Below, piece after piece: positions 33,203-41,916 of a stretch of DNA of 64,000 bases. Source of the DNA: Moorella sp. E308F (GTDB lineage: Bacteria; Bacillota; DSM-521; Neomoorellales; Neomoorellaceae); the NCBI RefSeq assembly GCF_006538365.1, contig NZ_BJKN01000002.1:647119-711118 (forward strand). The letters are read 5' to 3'. Below the pieces are notes generated by a model that ran no database searches, was not told the DNA's origin, and saw only the letters and a program-made list of their open reading frames with translations. The position numbers and the translations under genes were made by a program. How positions within the stretch are numbered: position 1 is the stretch's first letter; each line of letters begins with the position of its first letter.

Positions 33203-33314
33203 TAAAAATGCACTCCTTGCCATATTATCTTACCCGGGTATACCGCCCGGGTTAATTTGACTTCAAATAACGTAAAGAAACATGCTGAGCTGGAGTGATT
33301 ATTTTTAACTTGGT

Positions 33315-33695
33315 TTAATTATTGGACCGCCAGTGGCCGTGGAGGTTGCAATAGGCGCGGGCCGTGGCACTCCCGGATTCAGTACAAAAAACTGCCTCGG
33401 GAGCGTCACCGGGATCCAGGTGCTGCCGCAAGACCTGGCCGCCGGCCTGCAGTTCGATCCACTCAATATAATGCTTTTCTTCCATTGGATGGGGAATACT
33501 GCCAACGGTCACTTTAAAACCACCATTAACTTTAGTAACTACCGGGACATGCTTTTCCTTGCTGGCGTCTACAGTGTTCTCCGTCAATAACTCCATGGGT
33601 TTGCCGCAGCATACCAGGGCCCCAACACCGGGATGGAGGACCTCGACAATATTACCGCAAACATTGCACCTGTAAACCTGGCCGATTGCTGTCAT
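33315..33695 (-). CDS. dfx: Desulfoferrodoxin / superoxide reductase
   Basis: This 126-residue, two-domain superoxide reductase reduces superoxide to hydrogen peroxide without making oxygen. The N-terminal desulforedoxin-type centre uses YRCNVCGN and CCGKPM. The catalytic Fe(His)4Cys centre is formed by [20 protein letters not shown] and the C-terminal AYCNLHGHW. It diverges from the rubrerythrin gene across a 200-base region. Two direct ATTCGC repeats 13 bases apart lie in its leader (33728-33746) and may be an operator. Confidence 0.95.
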   Translation of the reverse strand: MTAIGQVYRCNVCGNIVEVLHPGVGALVCCGKPMELLTENTVDASKEKHVPVVTKVNGGFKVTVGSIPHPMEEKHYIEWIELQAGGQVLRQHLDPGDAPEAVFCTESGSATARAYCNLHGHWRSNN

Positions 33696-33727
33696 AATGA
33701 AATTCCCCCCTTTTAGTAAGGATTACT

Positions 33728-33746
33728 ATTCGCAATTAATATTCGC
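33728..33746. promoter_or_regulatory. ATTCGC direct repeat in the dfx leader
   Basis: ATTCGC occurs at 33728-33733 and 33741-33746, a 13-base period, 33-51 bases upstream of the superoxide reductase start. The same hexamer is inverted upstream of the DUF302 gene and single upstream of mgsA. Confidence 0.3.
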
Positions 33747-33834
33747 TATAATTTCCCTTTTTTCCTGCCGGTTATAAAAGTTTTTCAAAAAAAATTTGCC
33801 TTTTAATTGCTTAAACCACCAACTGATGCCTGCC

Positions 33835-33863
33835 TTGACTTCCTAACTTTGGTAAGGTAAAAT
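33835..33863 (+). promoter_or_regulatory. Sigma-A-type promoter of rubrerythrin
   Basis: TTGACT (33835-33840), a 17-base spacer and TAAAAT (33858-33863) form a good housekeeping promoter. Transcription would begin near 33870, after the upstream in-frame ATG at 33862, which supports ATG 33895 as the gene start. Confidence 0.75.
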
Positions 33864-33894
33864 GGCGTCGAAATCTTATAGAGGAGTGAGCAAT

Positions 33895-34470
33895 ATGCCC
33901 GGTCTTAAAGGTACCCGGACGGAAAAAAACCTGCTAACGGCTTTTGCCGGCGAATCCCAGGCTCGCAACCGCTACACTTACTATGCCAGTCAGGCGAAAA
34001 AGGAAGGCTATGAGCAAATTGCAGCTATCTTTTTAGAAACTGCCGATAACGAAAAAGAACATGCCAAGCGTATCTTTAAATTCCTGGAGGGCGGCGAAGT
34101 AGAAATTAGCGCCGCTTTCCCGGCCGGTACCATTGCCACTACTTCCTTGAACCTGGCCGCCAGTGCCGACGGGGAAAATTACGAACATACCACCATGTAT
34201 CCCGAGTTTGCCCGGGTAGCTGAAGAAGAAGGTTTCAAGGAGATAGCTGCCGTCTTTCAGGCCATTGCCCGGGCCGAGAAGGGACATGAAGAACGCTTCC
34301 GCGCCCTGCTGGCTAATATAGAAAATAACCGTGTCTTTAAGCGGGAAGAAAAGGTAACGTGGCGCTGCCGCAACTGCGGCTATATCCATGAAGGCAATGC
34401 CGCCCCGGAAGTATGCCCGGCCTGTGCTCATCCCCAGGCGTTCTTTGAACTACAGGCGGAAAATTACTGA
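33895..34470 (+). CDS. rbr: Rubrerythrin
   Basis: This 191-residue peroxide-reducing protein has an N-terminal ferritin-like di-iron domain ([74 protein letters not shown]) and a C-terminal rubredoxin-like domain ([25 protein letters not shown]). ATG 33895 lies 8 bases after GAGGAG. It probably shares a transcript with the small regulator, fprA and hrb downstream. Confidence 0.95.
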   Translation: MPGLKGTRTEKNLLTAFAGESQARNRYTYYASQAKKEGYEQIAAIFLETADNEKEHAKRIFKFLEGGEVEISAAFPAGTIATTSLNLAASADGENYEHTTMYPEFARVAEEEGFKEIAAVFQAIARAEKGHEERFRALLANIENNRVFKREEKVTWRCRNCGYIHEGNAAPEVCPACAHPQAFFELQAENY

Positions 34471-34487
34471 GGAGTGGTGACGGCCTT

Positions 34488-34745
34488 ATGTCTTGCCCGA
34501 CGATTATGGCCATCCTGGTTGACAACCGGCGCGAAACGGCGACTAAAGTTCAGGAGATTTTAACCAAGTATGGCTGTATTATCCGGGTGCGCCTTGGCCT
34601 CCACGAAACTGAGGCCTGTAGCGACGAAGGATTGATTATCCTGCAGTTATGCGCCCCTGAAGTCCAGGTCCAGCAGCTAAGGGATGAGCTTAACGCCCTT
34701 AGCCGGGTAAAAGCTGAGGTAATAAAGCTGACATTGGATGATTAA
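34488..34745 (+). CDS. TM1266-type iron-only hydrogenase system regulator-like protein
   Basis: This 85-residue ACT-like protein (MAILVDNRRETATKVQEILTKYGCIIRVRLGLHE, then GLIILQLCAP) matches the small family named after TM1266, annotated as a putative regulator of iron-only hydrogenase systems and related to the NikR ligand domain. No DNA-binding segment is present. It lies between rbr and fprA; hydF is elsewhere in the window. The proposed role comes from the family name, not from anything visible here. Confidence 0.7.
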   Translation: MSCPTIMAILVDNRRETATKVQEILTKYGCIIRVRLGLHETEACSDEGLIILQLCAPEVQVQQLRDELNALSRVKAEVIKLTLDD

Positions 34746-34814
34746 TTAGCCGCCCTGTTTTACTGATAGGCGAGGATGAAAAAACAGACCGGCCGAAAGG
34801 ATGGTTAAGGACTC

Positions 34815-36014
34815 ATGAGCCAGCCCGTTACCATTGCGGAAGGTATTTACTGGGTGGGTGCCATCGACTGGAACATCCGCTACTTTCACGGCCCCGCCTT
34901 TTCCACCCACCGGGGTACTACATATAATGCCTACTATATTGTCGATGAAAAAACCGCCCTGGTGGATACCGTTTACGAACCCTTTCAAGAGGAATTGATC
35001 GCCAAACTGAAGCAAATCCAGGACCCGGTCAAAATCGATTACCTGGTGGTCAACCACACTGAAAGCGACCACGCCGGCGCCTTCCCGGCCATCATGGACC
35101 TATGCCCCGGCGCCCACGTCCTCTGTACCCAGCGTGGTTATGAAAGCCTCAAGGACCATTACCCTCATCTTGATTTCCAGTACACCATCGTCAAAACCGG
35201 GACCAGCATCAGCCTTGGTAAACGTTCCCTGGCATTTATCGAAGCGCCCATGCTCCACTGGCCCGACAGCATGTTTACCTATGTTCCCGAAGAGGCCCTG
35301 CTCCTTCCCAACGATGCCTTCGGCCAGCATATCGCCTCCAGCGCCCGCTTCGATGATCAAGTAGATGTGGGACTAATTATGGACGAGGCGGCCAAGTATT
35401 ACGCCAATATCCTCATGCCCTTCAGCAGCCTGATTACCAAAAAGCTGGAAGAAATCCAGAAGATGAATCTGACCATTAAAACCATTGCCCCCAGCCACGG
35501 CATTATCTGGCGGCAGGATCCCTACCGGATCATTGAGGCCTATGCCCGCTGGGCTGAAGGCAAAGGTACGGCAAAGGCCGTTATTGCCTATGATACCATG
35601 TGGCTGAGTACGGAAAAGATGGCTTATGCCCTTCTGGACGGCCTGGTGGCCGGGGGCTGTGAGGTCAAGCTCTTCAAGCTCTCCGTATCCGACCGCAATG
35701 ATATTATCAAAGAGATCCTCGATGCCCGCGCCGTCCTGGTAGGCTCACCGACCATCAATAACGACATCCTGCCGGTGGTCTCTCCCCTCCTGGATGACCT
35801 GGTGGGCTTAAGGCCGAAAAATAAAATCGGCCTGGCCTTCGGTGCTTACGGCTGGGGGGGCGGCGCGCAGAAGATCCTGGAGGAACGTTTAAAGGCCGCC
35901 AAAATTGAGTTAATTGCCGAGCCCGGCCCCACAGTGAAGTGGGTGCCTAAAGAGAGCGACCTGCAGCACTGCTATAACCTGGGCCGGGAGATGGCTATAA
36001 GAATTAGGGGCTAG
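34815..36014 (+). CDS. fprA: Flavodiiron protein (NO/O2 reductase)
   Basis: This 399-residue protein has an N-terminal metallo-beta-lactamase domain with di-iron ligands in VNHTESDHAG (H81, E83, D85, H86), MLHWPDSM and PNDAFGQH, and a C-terminal flavodoxin domain (IAYDTMWLSTEKMAYALLDGL, GSPTINNDILP, GLAFGAYGWGGGA) that binds FMN. It reduces nitric oxide to nitrous oxide or oxygen to water. Length and sequence agree with the characterised Moorella FprA, which receives electrons from Hrb, encoded next. ATG 34815 is preceded by a weaker ribosome site. Confidence 0.96.
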   Translation: MSQPVTIAEGIYWVGAIDWNIRYFHGPAFSTHRGTTYNAYYIVDEKTALVDTVYEPFQEELIAKLKQIQDPVKIDYLVVNHTESDHAGAFPAIMDLCPGAHVLCTQRGYESLKDHYPHLDFQYTIVKTGTSISLGKRSLAFIEAPMLHWPDSMFTYVPEEALLLPNDAFGQHIASSARFDDQVDVGLIMDEAAKYYANILMPFSSLITKKLEEIQKMNLTIKTIAPSHGIIWRQDPYRIIEAYARWAEGKGTAKAVIAYDTMWLSTEKMAYALLDGLVAGGCEVKLFKLSVSDRNDIIKEILDARAVLVGSPTINNDILPVVSPLLDDLVGLRPKNKIGLAFGAYGWGGGAQKILEERLKAAKIELIAEPGPTVKWVPKESDLQHCYNLGREMAIRIRG

Positions 36015-36058
36015 AGGCGTTATGACACTCTGACTTACATTTACATGGAGGGATAGTT

Positions 36059-36748
36059 TTGGATACCAAAGCCCTGCATACCATTTCCTACGGGCTGTAT
36101 GTGGTTACGGCCAAAAAAGACAATCGTTTCAACGGTCAGGTTGCCAATACCCTCTTCCAGATTTCCTCGGAACCGCCGACAGTTGCTGTCAGCATCAACA
36201 AGCAAAACCTGACCCATGAATTTATCCAGGCCGGCAGGAGCTTTGCCGTCTCGGTCCTGGCCAAGGATACCCCCCTCTCCCTCATCGGCCAGTTTGGCTT
36301 CAAATCCGGCCGTGAGGTAGACAAGTTTGCCGGGTTGAACTACAAGCTGACGCAGGCCGGGCTTCCTTACCTGGCCGAACACACCCTGGCCTACCTGGAA
36401 GCTAAAATAAATCAAACGGTTGACGCCGGCACCCACAGCATTTTTATCGGCACTTTAACGGATGCCGCCGTCCTGCAACAGGGTGAGCCCATGACCTATG
36501 CCTACTATCATCAGGTCAAGCGCGGCACGACCCCGAAAACGGCGCCGACCTTTGCCGCCGCCGGGGCGGAAGGCGGGCCGGCTACCACTGCTCCCAGGTA
36601 CCGGTGCACTATCTGCAATTATATCTATGACCCGGCCAAGGGCGATCCGGAACACGGCATCGCTCCTGGTACCCCTTTTGAGGACCTGCCTGGTGACTGG
36701 GCCTGCCCTATCTGCGGCGCCGGTAAAGAAGCCTTCGAGAAAATTTGA
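36059..36748 (+). CDS. hrb: High-molecular-weight rubredoxin (flavin reductase-rubredoxin fusion)
   Basis: This 229-residue protein fuses an N-terminal FMN-binding flavin-reductase-like domain (residues 1-150, with [29 protein letters not shown]) to a C-terminal rubredoxin (from about residue 177: [16 protein letters not shown] and [14 protein letters not shown]), joined by an Ala/Pro-rich linker. In Moorella this NADH-oxidising protein supplies electrons to FprA. It starts at TTG 36059, 6 bases after GGAGGG. A strong terminator follows. Confidence 0.95.
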   Translation: MDTKALHTISYGLYVVTAKKDNRFNGQVANTLFQISSEPPTVAVSINKQNLTHEFIQAGRSFAVSVLAKDTPLSLIGQFGFKSGREVDKFAGLNYKLTQAGLPYLAEHTLAYLEAKINQTVDAGTHSIFIGTLTDAAVLQQGEPMTYAYYHQVKRGTTPKTAPTFAAAGAEGGPATTAPRYRCTICNYIYDPAKGDPEHGIAPGTPFEDLPGDWACPICGAGKEAFEKI

Positions 36749-36768
36749 TTGCGCCCCCCTGGATTAGC

Positions 36769-36800
36769 AAAAGCCATCTGTCTCACGCAGATGGCTTTTT
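36769..36800. terminator. Bidirectional terminator between hrb and the glutamate synthase genes
   Basis: A 12-bp stem AAAAGCCATCTG / CAGATGGCTTTT with a 7-base loop has an A-run on one side and a T-run on the other. It ends the plus-strand hrb transcript and the minus-strand glutamate synthase transcript. Confidence 0.92.
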
Positions 36801-36811
36801 GTTCATTTCAC

Positions 36812-37549
36812 TCAATAAGCATACAACGTACCATATGGCCGTTTATTGTAGGGTATCAACTTGGTAAAGGGACGGGCCAGGATCTTTTCGGCCTCCAGGT
36901 CAAAGTAACGGGCAAAATCGCCAACAATTTTCCGCAGGCGCTCCTGGTCGGCGGCTGTAAGCGGTACTGCTTTAACTTCTTTACCCAGGTAGAAAGAATC
37001 TACCTGGCCGCGGATAAAGATTTCGCCGCCGTGCATCCCGGTGCCTATAAAATTACCCACAACAGCTTCCCCTGGTTGTAAATCCAGGCCTAGGAGGACC
37101 AGGGTGCCGCCGGCCATGTACTCGCCGAAAAAGTCTCCGGCCTTACCGCCGATGACAATCAAAGGGTTTTTATCCCGGAAGGCCTTCATGTGGATACCTA
37201 CCCGGTAGCCGACATTACCACGGATGAAAATCCGGCCGCCGCGCATGGAGTAACCGGCTATATCGGTGGCGTTGCCGTGGATAATTACCGTGCCGTCGTT
37301 CATGGTGTTGCCCACGCCGTCCTGGGCATTACCAAAAACCTCTATTTCCAGACCATCCATAAGGGCCGCCAGGTTGTTGCCCGGCACGCCGTAAACCTCC
37401 AGCCGGGCCCGGCCCTGGACCCCGGCACCGATATAACGCTGGCCGTTGACGTTTTTTAAAACCAGTTCCCGGCAGCCGTTATCCAGGAGGGTCCTGATGG
37501 ACTCATTCAGGGTTTGATAAGACAGTCCCCGGGCATCCAAGGTTTCCAT
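36812..37549 (-). CDS. Glutamate synthase GXGXG-domain subunit (GltB3 type)
   Basis: This 245-residue protein corresponds to the C-terminal beta-helix domain of the glutamate synthase large subunit, here a separate protein as in archaeal-type enzymes. Repeated G-x-x-G-x-G turns are seen throughout (GNAQDGVGNTMNDGTVIIHGNATDIAGYSMRGG, GGKAGDFFGEYMAGGTLVLLG, GTGMHGGEIFIRG). It is the last gene of the minus-strand glutamate synthase unit and helps hold the ammonia-channel architecture together. Confidence 0.9.
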   Translation of the reverse strand: METLDARGLSYQTLNESIRTLLDNGCRELVLKNVNGQRYIGAGVQGRARLEVYGVPGNNLAALMDGLEIEVFGNAQDGVGNTMNDGTVIIHGNATDIAGYSMRGGRIFIRGNVGYRVGIHMKAFRDKNPLIVIGGKAGDFFGEYMAGGTLVLLGLDLQPGEAVVGNFIGTGMHGGEIFIRGQVDSFYLGKEVKAVPLTAADQERLRKIVGDFARYFDLEAEKILARPFTKLIPYNKRPYGTLYAY

Positions 37550-37564
37550 AAAATCCCCTTCACC

Positions 37565-38797
37565 TCACTCTGCCAGCTTTTGCTTCCAGATGGTTTCCGG
37601 TAAACTTAAGAGACCAAAATCTGGCCGCAGCAATGCATCTTTAAAGGACGTGACCTCAATGCCTTCCTCGAGCAACTGGCGGTAGATGCCGGCCCGATCG
37701 ATTTTATTGATCAGCAGCGCGCCGCTCAAGCAGTTATCCTTTAAAACCAGCTTGCGGTAGACCAGGGTGGCAGGGTCTACTTCCGTCAGGAGTTCATATC
37801 CCTCACCGGTGGCTACACTGTTACCCATGCTGATAATATGCAGTCCCAGGAAACCAAGGGCGTTATAGGGCGGTAAGGGTAGATAGGTCTCCTGTGCCCC
37901 GGCCATATTGCGCCCAGCTATTTTCCCCTGGATGGCAGCATGGGGTAGTAAAGGCGGGTTGCCATCCACCACATCCCCGGCGGCGTAAACGCCGGGTAGG
38001 CCGGTGCTGAGGTCCGGTCCCACAACGACGCCGCGGTTAATGGTTACCCCTGGTAAACCCTCGAGCAGCTCAACGTTAGGCCGCACGCCGATGGCAATCA
38101 CCAGGATGTCGGCCTTGAGTTCCCGGCCGGATTTAAGCTCCATATGGAGGTGGCCATCATCCTCCTGGCGGATGCCGGTCAGGGTATCGTTTAAATAAAG
38201 GCTGATACCATTATCCTGCAGGAAGCCGGCTATTAAAGCTCCCGCTTCCGGGTCCAGGGCTGGGGCCCAGATGCGGTCGGCCAGCTCCACCAGCGTTACT
38301 TTGACGCCCCGCTGCACCAGGCTCTCCATGGCCTTGAGGCCCGTGGGCCCGGCCCCCAGAATTACGGCTTCCCTCCCGGGGATGGCAAAAGCCTCCAGGC
38401 GACGAACGTCGTCATAGTTTATAAAGGTAAAATAGTTGGCCGCGGTTAACCCCGCAATTGGCGGCACAAAGGGCCGCCCCCCGGTGGCTAGGAGCAAACG
38501 GTCGTAGGGGAGCTTCTCACCGTTATCCAGGTGGACCTGGCGGACTTCCGGGTCCAGTTTTACGGCCCGGCGTCCCAGGAGGACGCGGACGCAATTTTTT
38601 TCATAAAACTCTTGCGGCCGGTAGGGCATATCCTGGTCCTGGACCCGCTTTTCCAGCCAGTAGGAAATCAGGGGCCGGCCATAGGCATAATAGTTTTCCG
38701 CCGAGACGATGGTAATGGAACCTTCCCGATCATATTCCCGAATTCCTGCGACGGCGTTGACGGCAGCTACGGAATTGCCGATAATGACGTAGTTCAT
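37565..38797 (-). CDS. FAD-dependent pyridine nucleotide oxidoreductase of the glutamate synthase unit
   Basis: This 410-residue flavoprotein has two Rossmann folds: IIGNSVAAVNAVAGIREYD at the N-terminus (FAD) and AVILGAGPTGLKAMESLVQRGVKVTLVE (NAD(P)H), plus GVYAAGDVVDG near residue 270. It resembles NADH-rubredoxin reductases and nitrite-reductase-type oxidoreductases. Position between the ferredoxin-like and GXGXG genes, with a 4-base overlap to the former, suggests it delivers electrons from NAD(P)H to the glutamate synthase in place of the usual GltD. Confidence 0.85.
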   Translation of the reverse strand: MNYVIIGNSVAAVNAVAGIREYDREGSITIVSAENYYAYGRPLISYWLEKRVQDQDMPYRPQEFYEKNCVRVLLGRRAVKLDPEVRQVHLDNGEKLPYDRLLLATGGRPFVPPIAGLTAANYFTFINYDDVRRLEAFAIPGREAVILGAGPTGLKAMESLVQRGVKVTLVELADRIWAPALDPEAGALIAGFLQDNGISLYLNDTLTGIRQEDDGHLHMELKSGRELKADILVIAIGVRPNVELLEGLPGVTINRGVVVGPDLSTGLPGVYAAGDVVDGNPPLLPHAAIQGKIAGRNMAGAQETYLPLPPYNALGFLGLHIISMGNSVATGEGYELLTEVDPATLVYRKLVLKDNCLSGALLINKIDRAGIYRQLLEEGIEVTSFKDALLRPDFGLLSLPETIWKQKLAE

Positions 38798-39249
38798 GCC
38801 CCTGCCCTCCTTTCCTCAAAAACAAGGGCCCGGTTGGGACAACCGGCCACGCAGGCCGGCTCATCAGCCTCCCGGCAGAGGTCGCATTTCAAAGGCACCG
38901 GGCGACCGTTTTTCTCCCCGGGCCGGATGGCGCCATAAGGACAGCCGGCCACACAGGTCCAGCAACCCACGCATTTATCTTCCTGGCAGTAGACAATCCC
39001 CGTCTCCGGATCTTTGACCATGGCCCCCGAGATGCAGCCGGCCACACAGCGGGGATCATCGCAGTGCCGGCACTGGACGGCCACCGAAAGGGGCAACCGC
39101 TCTTCGACAATAACCCGCGCCGTACCCCTTAAATTCTCGCGCTTGTAGGCCCGGAATAGATCGCGGCTGCGGGAATGGGCTACAATGCAGTTCACTTCGC
39201 AGAGGTGACAGTTCATACAGTAGGCCGGCCGGGCGTATACTTTTTTCAC
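38794..39249 (-). CDS. Four-cluster 4Fe-4S ferredoxin-type electron carrier
   Basis: This 151-residue HycB/CooF-like protein has 16 cysteines in four groups: YCMNCHLCEVNC, CRHCDDPRCVAGC, CVGCWTCVAGCPYG and CDLCREADEPACVAGCP. It would shuttle electrons between the FAD oxidoreductase, whose gene it overlaps by four bases, and the FMN/Fe-S synthase subunit. GAGGGGAGGG lies upstream of ATG 39249. Confidence 0.9.
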   Translation of the reverse strand: MKKVYARPAYCMNCHLCEVNCIVAHSRSRDLFRAYKRENLRGTARVIVEERLPLSVAVQCRHCDDPRCVAGCISGAMVKDPETGIVYCQEDKCVGCWTCVAGCPYGAIRPGEKNGRPVPLKCDLCREADEPACVAGCPNRALVFEERRAGA

Positions 39250-39266
39250 TGGTGTTCCCTCCCCTG

Positions 39267-40775
39267 CTACATTGCTTCGCCAGCATGCTTGACACCCAGG
39301 AGCTTCAGTTCCACTTCGTTCAAGCCAACGCCCCGCAGGTGCAAGCGGTTGCCGCGCAGGCTTTCAATGGAGTTGATGCCCATGCCGCCCAGCATTTCTT
39401 TTATCTCGTGGGACCAGCCCCGCAGCAGGTTGTAGAGGCGTTCGGCGCCGATTTCCGGGTTCAGGCGCCGGCTGCGGTAGGGATCCTGGGTGGCGATGCC
39501 CCAGCTGCACTTGCCGGTATAGCATTTCTGGCAGAGGTGGCAGCCCAGAGCAATCAAGGCGGCGGTGGCGATGTAGACCGCGTCGGCACCCAGGGCTATG
39601 GCTTTCACCACATCGGCGCTGCTGCGGAAGCCGCCGGCAGCCACCAGGGATACCCGGTTGCGGATACCTTCCTCGCGCAAGCGCTGGTCCACGGCGGCAA
39701 TAGCCAGCTCGATGGGAATACCCACATGGTCCCGGATCATGGTAGGCGCCGCCCCGGTTCCCCCCCGAAAGCCGTCAATGGCGATGATATCGGCCCCGGC
39801 CCGGGCAATGCCGCTGGCAATGGCCGCCACGTTATGGACGGCCGAAATTTTGACGGAGACCGGTTTCTGGTATCGGGTTGCTTCTTTTAAAGTAAAGATT
39901 AATTGCTTCAAGTCTTCAATGGAGTAGATATCATGATGGGGAGCCGGTGACAGGGCGTCGGTACCCTCAGGTATCATTCGCGTCTCTGCCACAGGCGCGG
40001 TAATCTTTTCCCCCGGCAGGTGGCCGCCGATGCCCGGTTTAGCCCCCTGGCCGATTTTAATTTCGATCACGCGCCCGGCATTCAAGTAGTCGGCATGGAC
40101 GCCGAAGCGGCCCGAGGCCACCTGCACCACGGCATGATCGGCATACTCGTAGAGATCCCCCGGCAGGCCGCCTTCGCCGGTATTAAACAGGGTGCCGAAG
40201 GCTTTCGCCGCCCGGGCCAGGGATTCAAAGGCCTCATGGCTGATGGACCCGTAGGACATGGCGGAAAACATGATGGGGGTCTCGATGGGCACCAGGGGGG
40301 TGCTGGTTTTATCTTTGCTTTCCTCCCGGCTTACCGGCTCGGCACGGCTGCCCAGGTAAGTCCGCAGTTCCATGGGTTCCCTTAAGGGATCAATGGAAGG
40401 ATTGGTCACCTGACTGGCGTTAAGGAGCAGCCGGTCGAAATAAGGGGGGAAGGGCTGATCGTTCCCCATGCCGGTGAGGAGCACCCCGCCGGTTTCCGCC
40501 TGCTTGACAATGTTGCGTAAGTGTCCTTCCGTCCAGTGGGCATTGGGCCGCATGGGCGGCGGGTTTTTATAAATAGTCAGCGCCCCGGCCGGGCAGATGC
40601 TAACGCAACGCTGGCAGTTGACGCAGTTGGCATCAATGGCATAGAGACGGTCGTCTTCCGCGTCATACTGCTGGGCGTCAAAGCCGCACTGGCGCACGCA
40701 GGCCAGGCATTTAATGCATTTGTTGTCATCGCGGACGACACTGAATTCAGGCGGCATCAGGCTGAGAGACGGCAT
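39267..40775 (-). CDS. Glutamate synthase FMN/ferredoxin subunit (GltB2 type)
   Basis: This 502-residue protein carries two [4Fe-4S] motifs near the N-terminus (CIKCLACVRQCGF, CVNCQRCVSICPAGA) followed by the FMN-binding glutamate synthase barrel (FSAMSYGSISHEAFESLARAAKAFGTLFNTGEGG, QVASGRFGV, KPGIGGHLPGEKI, ADIIAIDGFRGGTGAAPT, CHLCQKCYTGKCSWGIATQDP). It reduces 2-oxoglutarate plus ammonia to glutamate. ATG 40775 lies 7 bases after GGAGGAGG and overlaps the end of the amidotransferase gene by 19 bases. Confidence 0.94.
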   Translation of the reverse strand: MPSLSLMPPEFSVVRDDNKCIKCLACVRQCGFDAQQYDAEDDRLYAIDANCVNCQRCVSICPAGALTIYKNPPPMRPNAHWTEGHLRNIVKQAETGGVLLTGMGNDQPFPPYFDRLLLNASQVTNPSIDPLREPMELRTYLGSRAEPVSREESKDKTSTPLVPIETPIMFSAMSYGSISHEAFESLARAAKAFGTLFNTGEGGLPGDLYEYADHAVVQVASGRFGVHADYLNAGRVIEIKIGQGAKPGIGGHLPGEKITAPVAETRMIPEGTDALSPAPHHDIYSIEDLKQLIFTLKEATRYQKPVSVKISAVHNVAAIASGIARAGADIIAIDGFRGGTGAAPTMIRDHVGIPIELAIAAVDQRLREEGIRNRVSLVAAGGFRSSADVVKAIALGADAVYIATAALIALGCHLCQKCYTGKCSWGIATQDPYRSRRLNPEIGAERLYNLLRGWSHEIKEMLGGMGINSIESLRGNRLHLRGVGLNEVELKLLGVKHAGEAM

Positions 40776-41863
40776 TGGGATCCCTCCTCCAGGCGGCCGA
40801 TGACCGGCTCGCCGCCCTGCGGGTACCATACCTTTTCCACGTCAGGGCAAATTTCCCGGATGGCTGCTTCCTCGCTGGCCACATACAGGGTAGTACCTTG
40901 AGAACCGGCCACCAGAGGCCGCAGCTTGATGCGGTCGTTGAGGGCCATAATGCCGCCGCTGAAGCCGACAATGATAGAAAAGGGCCCGTTCATCAAAAGG
41001 CTACCGTAAACTACCCGCAGGCGAGTATAAAGGTCGCGTTCCGCTGCCGGCAGGCGGTCAATTGCCTGCCAGAAGGGGGCTGCCAGGACCCTGGCCGCCA
41101 GTTCCAGGGGCAGTTTATGGCGCCGGACCAGTAAATCTATGGCATAGGCCACTACTTCGGTATCTGTCTGCAGGGTCATTTTATATCCGTACATTTCTAA
41201 AAAGCGCCGGTTGGCCCCGTAGGAAGATATCTCGCCATTATGAACTACAGACCAGTCCAGCAGGGTAAAAGGGTGGGCGCCGCCCCACCAGCCGGGGGTA
41301 TTGGTGGGAAAGCGGCCGTGGGCAATCCAGCTGTAGGCCTGGTACTCGTCCAGGCGGAAAAACTCGCCGATATCTTCCGGATAACCCACTCCTTTAAAGG
41401 CTCCCATGTTTTTACCGCTGGAAACGACATAGGCGCCGTTGACGCTATCGTTGATACGCATGACCAGCCGGGTCATGAAGTCGGCCTCTGACTCCTGGGA
41501 TTCTTCAATTTTCGACAGCCTGGGGGTTACAAAATAGCGCCATAGTAAGGGCGCTTTGCCAATGGACCGGACATGACGGGTAGGGATACGGTCTTCGGCT
41601 TCAATATAAAAATTATCCTTAATCAACTCTTCCACCTGGTTGCGGCTCAGCTTGTCCTCAAAGAGCAGGTGCAGGGCATAATAATCTTGATATTCCGGGT
41701 AGATGCCATAGGCGGCGAAGCCGCCGCCCAGGCCGTTGGACCGCTCCTGCATCAGGGCAATGGACTGGATGATAGCGCTGCCGTCAACCCTGCGCCCGTC
41801 TTTATTGATAAAGCCGCTAATGGCGCATCCCGAAGGGATCCGGTATTTTCCCTCCCTGAGCAT
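40757..41863 (-). CDS. Glutamate synthase glutaminase subunit (class II amidotransferase, GltB1 type)
   Basis: This 368-residue Ntn-hydrolase-type glutaminase has the nucleophile Cys in PSGCAISGFINKDG at residue 13, which implies removal of a short propeptide. Further motifs are IAHGRFPTNTPGWWGGAHPF, VVHNGEISSYGANRRFLE and LQTDTEVVAYAID. It releases ammonia from glutamine for the GltB2 subunit. It is the first gene of the split glutamate synthase unit and lies just downstream of glnA, so glutamine synthesis and use are encoded together. The ATG follows AAGGAGTGA. Confidence 0.93.
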   Translation of the reverse strand: MLREGKYRIPSGCAISGFINKDGRRVDGSAIIQSIALMQERSNGLGGGFAAYGIYPEYQDYYALHLLFEDKLSRNQVEELIKDNFYIEAEDRIPTRHVRSIGKAPLLWRYFVTPRLSKIEESQESEADFMTRLVMRINDSVNGAYVVSSGKNMGAFKGVGYPEDIGEFFRLDEYQAYSWIAHGRFPTNTPGWWGGAHPFTLLDWSVVHNGEISSYGANRRFLEMYGYKMTLQTDTEVVAYAIDLLVRRHKLPLELAARVLAAPFWQAIDRLPAAERDLYTRLRVVYGSLLMNGPFSIIVGFSGGIMALNDRIKLRPLVAGSQGTTLYVASEEAAIREICPDVEKVWYPQGGEPVIGRLEEGSQCRLSA

Positions 41864-41884
41864 CGTTGCTCACTCCTTAATATG

Positions 41885-41912
41885 GAAGTGTGAAGTTAGA
41901 GGTGAGAGGTGG
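41885..41912. repeat. Four-unit heptamer array 3' of glnA
   Basis: Four consecutive 7-mers, GAAGTGT, GAAGTTA, GAGGTGA and GAGGTGG (consensus GARGTGR), fill the space between glnA and the amidotransferase gene. A matching array lies on the 5' side of glnA. Confidence 0.8.
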
Positions 41913-41916
41913 GATA

